A DNA stretch of 30,130 nucleotides from JBOFFC01 sp051648405 (GTDB lineage: Bacteria; Planctomycetota; Planctomycetia; Pirellulales; Lacipirellulaceae), in the NCBI GenBank assembly GCA_051648405.1, contig JBOFFC010000122.1, forward strand, positions 1 to 30,130, given 5' to 3'. A model generated the notes under the pieces. The model was not told where the DNA came from. It worked only from the letters and a program-made list of their open reading frames with translations, and made no database searches. Made by a program: the position numbers and the translations under genes. Of the stretch, positions 8,250 through 14,413 are shown piece after piece. How positions within the stretch are numbered: position 1 is the stretch's first letter; the number at the start of each line of letters is the position of its first letter.

Positions 8250-9002
8250 ATGGACGAATCTCCCGCCCCCAATCGTCAGCCGCTCGACCCGCTGGAGCGC
8301 CGCGTGCTGGGGGCCCTCGTCGAGAAGGCGAAGACCACCCCCGACGCCTATCCGCTGTCGATGAACGCCCTGCGGACCGCCTGCAACCAGAAGAACAACC
8401 GCTACCCGCAGATGGAGCTCGACGAGGAGCAGGTCGAGCGGGCCGCCGACGCCCTCCGCCAGCGAGGGGCCCTCACGATCGTCCAGGGGGACTCGCGGGT
8501 CGAGCGGTTCCGGCACCGCGCGTACGAGTGGCTGGGGGTCGAGAAGGTCGAGCTGGCCGTCATGGCCGAGCTGCTGCTGCGCGGCGCCCAGACGGTCGGC
8601 GAGCTCCGCGGCAGGGCCGCGCGGATGGAGCCCATCAAGGGGCTGGAGGAGCTCGAGCCGGTCCTCGACTCGCTGTCGAAGAAGGGGCTGGTCCTTTACC
8701 TGAGCCCCCCGGGTCGCGGGGCCGTCGTGACCCACTCTCTCTACGCGCCGAGCGAGCTCGAGCGCGTGCGCCGCGACGTCGGAGTCTCGGCGGCGACGCC
8801 CACCGAGACGACGTCAAGGCCGTCGGTGGCGGTCGAAGCGCCCGTTGCCGCCGCCTCCGAGGCTCAAGCCCCCACGCCGATCCCCGCGACGGCGGGCCCG
8901 TCAATGGCCGCCGAGTTGGCGTCGCTCCGCGCGGACCTCACGTCGCAGATCGAGGCGCTCCGCAACGAGCTGCACGAGCTCCGCGAGGCTCTCGGGGCGT
9001 AA
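8250..9002 (+). CDS. yceH: YceH-family (DUF480) protein
   Basis: A 250-residue protein matching the YceH/UPF0502 family, which consists of two winged-helix domains and is conserved in many bacteria without a settled function. Family landmarks are LDPLERRVLGALVEKAKTT at about 12-30, YPLSMNALRTACNQKNNR right after, and ELLLRGAQTVGELRGRA around 105-125, followed by VLDSLSKKGLV and YLSPPGRG. The C-terminal third is Ala/Pro-rich and ends with a short predicted coiled coil (ASLRADLTSQIEALRNELHE), a common arrangement in this family. The ATG at 8250 is preferred because the conserved domain begins about 10 residues later and GAGG lies 5 bp upstream. The next gene follows after 91 bp on the same strand. 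Confidence 0.9.
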   Translation: MDESPAPNRQPLDPLERRVLGALVEKAKTTPDAYPLSMNALRTACNQKNNRYPQMELDEEQVERAADALRQRGALTIVQGDSRVERFRHRAYEWLGVEKVELAVMAELLLRGAQTVGELRGRAARMEPIKGLEELEPVLDSLSKKGLVLYLSPPGRGAVVTHSLYAPSELERVRRDVGVSAATPTETTSRPSVAVEAPVAAASEAQAPTPIPATAGPSMAAELASLRADLTSQIEALRNELHELREALGA

Positions 9003-9093
9003 CGGAGCCCGGTCGGTCGCCGGCGTGGTAAGATGCGTAACGCCCGGGCTCTCGCCCCGCGCCGTGACGACCGAGCCCCGTGTTCCGCTGCCG

Positions 9094-10194
9094 ATGGCCC
9101 GCCCGCCGAGCGATCCCGCCGTCGATCCCGTCGAGGTCGCGAACCGGGCGACGGCGCCGAGCACCCGCCGGCGCCCGTCGGTCGCCGGCGTGCTGTTCTG
9201 GTTGCTCCTCGGCGCTTACGCGTTGGGGCTTGCTCTCCCCGGTCCGGGGCTCGCGCTGCGCGAGTGGCAGTGGCGACCCCTCGGCGCCGAGTCGGTCGCT
9301 CCCGTCCGCTTCTCGCTGGCGATGGTCGCTGTGATCCTGTTCTGCGGCGCGGTCGGGGCGTCGGGAGGGACCCGCGACTTCTTCCGTCGCCCCGGCGCGA
9401 TCGCCACGGCGCTCGCGGGGGTGTGGCTCCCGCCGCTGCTCCTCGCGGCGACCTGGAGCGTCGTCGTCGCGCGGAGCGGCCTGGCGAACGGCTGGGGGGA
9501 CGTCGGCCTCGGCCTGGCGCTGGTGGCGGCGATGCCGGTCGCCAACTCGGCGGTCGGTTGGACGCAGCAGTCGCGTGGCAGCCTCCCTTGGGCGCTCGGC
9601 CTGGTGGTGCTGTCGATCGCCGTGACGCCGTGGCTCGCGCCGCTGTCGCTCGCGGCGCTCGGCGCGGGGCTGTCCCCCGCCGACCCCGACGCGGCCCGCG
9701 CGGTCGTCGAGCGCTTCACCGGCTGGGTGTTCGTCGCCTGGGTCCTCGCCCCGACGGCGTGCGGCCTCGTCGTGCGCTGGCTGCTGGGGCGCCAGCGGGC
9801 GGCGAGCCTGCGCACGCCGCTGGTGGTCGCCTCGGCGGGTTGCATCGTGCTGCTGAACTACGCCAACGCCTCGGCGGCTTTGCCGCGGATCGTCGACCAG
9901 GGGGCGTGGGGCCAGGCGCTCGCGGCCCTCGCCGCGGCGACGCTGCTGCCGGTCGTCGGCGCGGTGTGCGGCTGGCGGCTGGCGGCCGCCATGGCGCTCC
10001 CGCGGCACGCGTGCGTGGCGTGGTCGTACGCGCTGGGGATGAAGAACACGGGCCTCGCGCTCGGCCTGCTCGACGCCGCCGCGGGGGACTACCCCGGCGC
10101 GGTGCTGGTGATCCTGCTCTCGACACTTACGCAGCACGCCGTCGCCGCGGCCACACACGGGCTAACAACTCGAGCCGCGGGCGACGCGGAGTGA
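9094..10194 (+). CDS. BASS-family (bile acid:Na+ symporter-like) membrane transporter
   Basis: A 366-residue integral membrane protein with about nine to ten hydrophobic segments. The family motif region is visible: VAAMPVANSAVGWTQ followed by GSLPWALGLVVLSIAVTPWLAP (about residues 145-180), and later YALGMKNTGLALGLLDAA in the second half, matching the two inverted-repeat crossover regions of BASS transporters. These proteins couple Na+ to uptake or export of organic anions; the substrate cannot be predicted. GTG 9064 would add ten residues; ATG 9094 is chosen for the stronger codon, and neither has a clear ribosome-binding site. Stop TGA ends at 10194, only 5 bp from the convergent protease gene, with no terminator between them. 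Confidence 0.8.
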   Translation: MARPPSDPAVDPVEVANRATAPSTRRRPSVAGVLFWLLLGAYALGLALPGPGLALREWQWRPLGAESVAPVRFSLAMVAVILFCGAVGASGGTRDFFRRPGAIATALAGVWLPPLLLAATWSVVVARSGLANGWGDVGLGLALVAAMPVANSAVGWTQQSRGSLPWALGLVVLSIAVTPWLAPLSLAALGAGLSPADPDAARAVVERFTGWVFVAWVLAPTACGLVVRWLLGRQRAASLRTPLVVASAGCIVLLNYANASAALPRIVDQGAWGQALAALAAATLLPVVGAVCGWRLAAAMALPRHACVAWSYALGMKNTGLALGLLDAAAGDYPGAVLVILLSTLTQHAVAAATHGLTTRAAGDAE

Positions 10195-10199
10195 CGGAG

Positions 10200-12122
10200 T
10201 CACGGCCGCCGGCGGGACCGTACTGCGATGAGAGCCGCGGCCAGCAGCGTGGCGGCGGTCGGCTCTGGGACGGCCGTTGAAGCCGGCACATACGTATCCC
10301 GCCACACGGTGTAGTCGGCGGCGTTCACCACCCCATCGCCGTTGCCATCGGCGCCAAACCCGGGCGTGGTCGTGTCGCCGTATTCATCGCGCCATGCTTG
10401 GTAGTCGGCGAGCGTGACGGCGCTATCCCCGTCGAAGTCCCCCGCCAGCAGCGGGCCACTCCCGACCGCCCACCACGCGAGCGCGTAGTCCTGGGTAAGG
10501 CCGACGTCCGCGTCTTCTTGAAACACCCAGATCTCGTACTCGCCTGTAGTCGGCACCTGGAGGAACATATGCTCGACCGTCCCCTCGGGAGTCCCCGCCC
10601 GCCCGACTGCCGAGTTGATCGTCGCGCTTCCTTTCGGCAATAGCCACAACGTGAGGTCGTTCATCTGCGAGTCCGCTGGGGGTAGGCCCGGGTTGCTGTC
10701 GTCCCAGGGTTCGAACGTGTCTCCTGCGTCGTACTGTCCGGGCACGCCATTGTCGATGTCGAACACCACCTCGCGGTCCCAAGCCAGCGTGAGTGACACG
10801 AAGCTACCGGCGGGCAGTTCTCGGTCGAGCACGTATCGGTTGTATTGGTCTTCGCCCGGGGTCGTCCCGAAGTCCCAGCCTTGGACCGGGACTCGCCCGG
10901 CATTGGCTTCGTGCTCGCCCCCGTCGAACTGCTCTAGCGCTCGGCGTGCGTTGAGGTGCCCCGCCCCCATCTGGTCGTCGAGCGGGTAGAAGCCTTGCGG
11001 GTCGTTCCCGGTGAGGTTCGCCAAGTCACCGTCGGCCGCCTCCGAGTCGAGCCACGTCATATTGTTTTGGTCGAGCACCGTGCGCGACATCCCGAGCAAG
11101 TAGCCTTGCGGCACCGCGACGCTGTTTACCTGCACCGTCCCGTCGTCGATCAGCTTGTCGGCGGAGTTCATCAGGACCGCCTTCATCACTTCGTGCCGCC
11201 GGGCGTCACCGTCCCAGAACAAGGGAACACTGTTGATCCGCTCGTTGGCGTACTGCTGGAGAAGCGCCACCGTGCCGGTGACGTGAGGGGCCGCGAAGCT
11301 GGTGCCGTCATCGTCCAGAGTTGGGTTCGATGGCGGCGGCGTGAGTTGATTCCCGCGGATCGTGGATCGAATGTCGGAACCCGGCGCCATCAGTGAGACC
11401 GGTGTTCGTTCATCGACCAGGTCGTCGAACGTCGCGAAGCTCGCCACCTGCCGGTAGACGCCTCCGACTTCCTCCGACGCGGTCACGACAAGACCGTTGA
11501 AGATGTCGGTTGGCAGTGGGCCCGGGTAGCCCTCGTTCCCGGCCACGATGTGCAACACGTCGTGCACGCGTGCGCTCCAGTCCATTCCCAAAGAGAGCAA
11601 TGTATTTCCGTCGATCTCGACCGCCGCGGGTGGAAGCTCCTTTCCCCAACTGTGGTTGACGGCGGCGACAGCGCCACCGTTCTGCGTGGCGACGTGTTGT
11701 ATCGTTCGCAACGTGTCTTGGTAGCCGGGGTTGGCTCCTCCGGTGACATAGGCGGACGCGAACAAGCTTGCAGACGGTGACACGCCTTTGGCGACTAGGT
11801 CGGTAGAAATCATGATGCCGGCCACTTGCTGCGCGTGGTCGTCGGTGTCGGCCGCGTTTGCTACGCTGTCTTGGCGAAAAACTGCGGCCGAGTTGACGGA
11901 CGGGTGCAGATTCGCCGGGACGTCGGTTCCTGCACGACCGGGCCTGAACGGCTCGACTTGGCCGATACCGACTCCGGACCCGGTCAGGACGTTGCCGTTG
12001 GCCAGAGTCAAACCGTCGGAGTCGATTCCGTTCGGGCCGATGCTATCCTGGCTGGCGACAGCGACCAAACTCATCATCGAGAGAGCGGCGACCACAACGC
12101 TGAGGCCGAGTTGCTTCCTCAT
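10200..12122 (-). CDS. S8 (subtilisin-like) protease with dockerin-like repeats and PEP-CTERM signal
   Basis: A 640-residue surface protein. It has a signal peptide (about 1-23), a subtilisin-type domain (about 45-420), a beta-rich C-terminal domain, two EF-hand-like dockerin repeats (GDFDGDSAVTLADY and DGNGDGVVNAADY), the PEP motif VPEPTAA, a hydrophobic helix and RSRRRP. The catalytic Ser lies in DGTSFAAPHVTG (S275), the His in TDDHAQQVAG (H96) and the oxyanion Asn in IVAGNEG (N196). The usual catalytic Asp position in GVGIGQVE reads Glu (E57), and the truncated paralogue keeps the same Glu. It may be a Glu variant, or the true Asp may be elsewhere. Activity is inferred, not certain. The ATG at 12122 has AGAGG upstream. 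The gene follows a small secreted-protein gene by 49 bp and is probably co-transcribed with it. Confidence 0.87.
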   Translation of the reverse strand: MRKQLGLSVVVAALSMMSLVAVASQDSIGPNGIDSDGLTLANGNVLTGSGVGIGQVEPFRPGRAGTDVPANLHPSVNSAAVFRQDSVANAADTDDHAQQVAGIMISTDLVAKGVSPSASLFASAYVTGGANPGYQDTLRTIQHVATQNGGAVAAVNHSWGKELPPAAVEIDGNTLLSLGMDWSARVHDVLHIVAGNEGYPGPLPTDIFNGLVVTASEEVGGVYRQVASFATFDDLVDERTPVSLMAPGSDIRSTIRGNQLTPPPSNPTLDDDGTSFAAPHVTGTVALLQQYANERINSVPLFWDGDARRHEVMKAVLMNSADKLIDDGTVQVNSVAVPQGYLLGMSRTVLDQNNMTWLDSEAADGDLANLTGNDPQGFYPLDDQMGAGHLNARRALEQFDGGEHEANAGRVPVQGWDFGTTPGEDQYNRYVLDRELPAGSFVSLTLAWDREVVFDIDNGVPGQYDAGDTFEPWDDSNPGLPPADSQMNDLTLWLLPKGSATINSAVGRAGTPEGTVEHMFLQVPTTGEYEIWVFQEDADVGLTQDYALAWWAVGSGPLLAGDFDGDSAVTLADYQAWRDEYGDTTTPGFGADGNGDGVVNAADYTVWRDTYVPASTAVPEPTAATLLAAALIAVRSRRRP

Positions 12123-12171
12123 CACATGCCTCTGTGGGAACGGGTGCGGCTTGTAGGAAAGTCGCAGCGAG

Positions 12172-12804
12172 CTACGGGACGACTTGGAAGCAAAACGACG
12201 AACAGACCACACTGCGGGCGACTTGCGGCGACACCGGCGTAAACCCCGCGGCCGCCCAAGACGGATCAAGAGGCAGTCCCTTCATCTCAACCCGGTACTC
12301 GCCCGGTTGCAGTGGTCCGGTTGGTATCAGGGCTAAGTGAGGAGTCAACCGTTCCCGTGTCTCGTGGGGAACGAAGCGGTACTCGACAGTGAAAACCGTG
12401 TCTTTTCTGGTCACACGGTCCAAGTGGACGTAGTGGAAGAACGTCCGAGAGGAGAACACGATCGACAGGGGCTCACCTGCTCGGAAGGCACTCGGCGGCG
12501 CCTGTCCGGGCGGCAGGAGGCGATGTGCTTCGATCAAGGCCTCTAAGCCCGTCCCGCGAACGACAAATCCCGGCGGGGCGGGGGACTCGTCGGGGTGCTT
12601 GCGAAGATCGAGCGGTCCCGTGGAAAGAGTCCCAAACTTTTGCGGCAATCGGGAAAGGTCCAGGTTCGAGATCTTTTCAGCGTTGGGCATCCGGTAGGCC
12701 CAGATGTGCTCAAGCGGAATCTCGATGTGCTCCGTCGCGAGACAAGCCGCGCCCAAAGCGACCAACGACGCTACCGCGGCCAACAACAACCGAAACCATC
12801 GCAT
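12172..12804 (-). CDS. Secreted protein of unknown function, paralogue B, upstream of the S8 protease
   Basis: A 210-residue protein with a signal peptide (MRWFRLLLAAVASLVALG, cleavage near ACLA-T). I do not recognise the domain. Distinctive stretches shared with its paralogue at 13567-14196 are SPAPPGFVVRG, FRAGEPLSIVFSSRT, VEYRFVPHETRE and PVSPQVARSVVCSS. By eye the two proteins are roughly two-thirds identical. A strong GGAGGAGG lies 6 bp before the ATG at 12804, fixing the start. In both tandem copies this gene directly precedes an S8 protease start, so a partner role (propeptide-like inhibitor, folding helper or substrate) is a reasonable but untested idea. Confidence 0.8.
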   Translation of the reverse strand: MRWFRLLLAAVASLVALGAACLATEHIEIPLEHIWAYRMPNAEKISNLDLSRLPQKFGTLSTGPLDLRKHPDESPAPPGFVVRGTGLEALIEAHRLLPPGQAPPSAFRAGEPLSIVFSSRTFFHYVHLDRVTRKDTVFTVEYRFVPHETRERLTPHLALIPTGPLQPGEYRVEMKGLPLDPSWAAAGFTPVSPQVARSVVCSSFCFQVVP

Positions 12805-12909
12805 GGGAAGCCTCCTCCAGACCACAACCTACCGGACCCCATGGCAAACGCAATCTTCTTCTCCCAGCATCGAAGAGAAAGGCTGTGCAGCTTGGTAGCA
12901 GCGCTGGCG

Positions 12910-13000
12910 GGTGGCTGGGGACGAAGCCGTCAGGCGCATCCCCTAGCGAGGTACGGGTGGAATCACGCGTGGCGCCTCTGGGGGCGCGTCCCCAGCCACC
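12910..13000. repeat. Long inverted-repeat element, copy 1
   Basis: Perfect 13-bp arms GGTGGCTGGGGAC (12910-12922) and GTCCCCAGCCACC (12988-13000) enclose about 65 bp. A nearly identical element lies at 14301-14391 as part of the tandem duplication. In both copies it follows a kinase 3' end on the minus strand, so it could act as a transcript end or mRNA-stabilising hairpin, but no T run follows. Confidence 0.75.
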
Positions 13001-13023
13001 CCACCGGCGCACGACAGCAGCCC

Positions 13024-13233
13024 TCACGGCAACTCCTCCTGCGCCACGATCACCCAGCCCGTGTCGCGGCGTTCTCCTGGGTTGCGGATCACGATCGGCT
13101 CGAAGGCCCCCCAGCGGTCGCCCCCGGGTCGGGCGAATAAGTCGTCGTACGGCTCGAAGAGTCGCGGGTCGGTCGCGGCGCCCGACTCGAGGTTCGCGTC
13201 GATGGTCTTAAGGAGGGGTGCCGACACGCGTGG
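13024..13233 (-). pseudogene. Duplicated 3' fragment of the cyclase-kinase-sensor gene
   Basis: About 68 codons starting RVSAPLLKTIDANLESGA and ending VIVAQEELP match the C terminus of the gene at 14414-17161 with only about two residue changes (AATDPRLF versus TTDPRLL). The fragment has no start of its own. It begins at the duplication junction at 13227-13233 and is out of frame with the truncated protease upstream. It is a by-product of the tandem duplication and presumably not a functional gene. Confidence 0.88.
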
Positions 13234-13517
13234 TCGTCGGTGTTGGCCGCGTTTGCGACGCCGTCTTGGCGGAACACGGCGGCCGGGTTGACGGACGGGT
13301 GCAAGTTCGCTGGGACATCGGCTCCAGCCCGACCGGGTCTTCCCCCTTCGACTTGGCCGATCCCGACCCCAGCCCCGTTCAGGGCGTTGCCGTTGACGAG
13401 GGTCAGCGTGTCGGAGTCGATTCCGTTCGGGCCGATGCTGTCCTGGCTGGCGACAGCGACCGAGCCAAGCGTCGCGAGAACTCCGAGCGACAGAACAAAG
13501 CAATCGTGCTTCCTCAT
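13089..13517 (-). pseudogene. Truncated S8 protease (N-terminal fragment) fused out of frame to kinase tail
   Basis: The first about 95 codons match the N terminus of the intact protease at 10200-12122, with a signal peptide, DSIGPNGIDSDTLTL, GVGIGQVEGGRPGRAG and VANAANTDDHA. The match breaks off right at the catalytic His at the junction 13227-13233, then continues for about 47 codons as out-of-frame kinase-tail sequence to a stop at 13089. It lacks the oxyanion Asn, the catalytic Ser, the dockerin repeats and the sorting signal. The start ATG (13517) and an upstream GGAG are intact, so a short secreted chimera could still be made, but no protease function is possible. Confidence 0.88.
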
Positions 13518-13566
13518 CACAGATCTCCGCGGGAACGGGTGCGGCGAATAGGGAAAACGCTGCGAG

Positions 13567-14196
13567 CTACGGGACGACGCGGAAGCGAAACGAAGAACAG
13601 ACCACCCTGCGGGCGACTTGCGGCGACACCGGCGGAAACCCCGCAGCGGTCCAGGCCGCTTCATGAGGCAGCGCTTTCATCTCTACCGTGTACTCGCCAG
13701 GTGTCAGCGGCCCGATTGGTATCAGAGCCAGATGAGATGTCAATTCTCGCGTCTCGTGCGGCACGAAGCGGTACTCCACGACGAATGCGTCACCCTCTTG
13801 TTTCACGGCGATCACGTGTACGTACCAGATGTACGTCCGCGAGGAGAACACGATCGACAGGGGCTCGCCTGCTCGGAAGACATCGACAGGCGCCTGCTCC
13901 GGCAGCAGGGGGCGGTGCGCTTCGACCAACGCCTCGAAGCCCGCCCCGCGAACGACAAACCCCGGCGGGGCGGGGGATTCGTTAGTGTGCTTGCGCCCAC
14001 CGAGCGGTCCTGTAGAAAGCTCGCCACACTGCCGAGGTAATCGAGACAGGTCGAACTTCGAGATGCTCTTCGTTCCGGGTATTTGGTTGGCCCAGATGTC
14101 CTGGAGCGGAATCTCGATAGGCTCCGTCCCGAGACACGGCGCACCCATAGCGATCAACAACATTGCCGCAGCGATCAGCACCTGTAGCCATCGCAT
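13567..14196 (-). CDS. Secreted protein of unknown function, paralogue A
   Basis: A 209-residue paralogue of the protein at 12172-12804, with a signal peptide (MRWLQVLIAAAMLLIAMG). It shares SPAPPGFVVRG, RAGEPLSIVFSSRT, VEYRFVPHETRE and the C-terminal PVSPQVARRVVCSSF. It is intact, with GGAGGA 8 bp before the ATG at 14196. It lies downstream of the cyclase-kinase-sensor gene (gap 217 bp), and its own downstream protease partner is the truncated copy at 13089-13517. If the small protein works with the protease, this copy has lost its cis partner and could act on the remaining intact one. Confidence 0.78.
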   Translation of the reverse strand: MRWLQVLIAAAMLLIAMGAPCLGTEPIEIPLQDIWANQIPGTKSISKFDLSRLPRQCGELSTGPLGGRKHTNESPAPPGFVVRGAGFEALVEAHRPLLPEQAPVDVFRAGEPLSIVFSSRTYIWYVHVIAVKQEGDAFVVEYRFVPHETRELTSHLALIPIGPLTPGEYTVEMKALPHEAAWTAAGFPPVSPQVARRVVCSSFRFRVVP

Positions 14197-14300
14197 TAGA
14201 AACTTCCTCCGGTCTTCAACCTACGGAACTCCATGGCAAACGCAATCTTCTTCTCCCAGCATCGAAGAGAAAGGCTGTGCAGCTTGGTGCAGCGCTGGCG

Positions 14301-14391
14301 GGTGGCTGGGGACGAAGCCGTCAGGCGCATCCCCTAGCGAGGTACGAGTGGAATCACGCGTGGCGCCTCTGGGGGCGCGTCCCCAGCCACC
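14301..14391. repeat. Long inverted-repeat element, copy 2
   Basis: Same element as at 12910-13000: 13-bp arms GGTGGCTGGGGAC (14301-14313) and GTCCCCAGCCACC (14379-14391) around a nearly identical centre. It lies 23 bp beyond the stop codon of the intact cyclase-kinase-sensor gene on the minus strand. Confidence 0.75.
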
Positions 14392-14413
14392 CCACCGGCG
14401 CACGACAGCAGCC

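Noticed and set aside
8938..10158. A 406-codon minus-strand open frame opposite the BASS transporter
   Set aside because: The hydrophobic segments and family motifs are on the plus strand; the antisense product is an Arg/Gln/His-rich shadow.
13089..13517. The truncated protease frame as a functional gene
   Set aside because: It stops matching at the catalytic His and continues out of frame into kinase-tail sequence; it lacks the catalytic Ser and the sorting signal.
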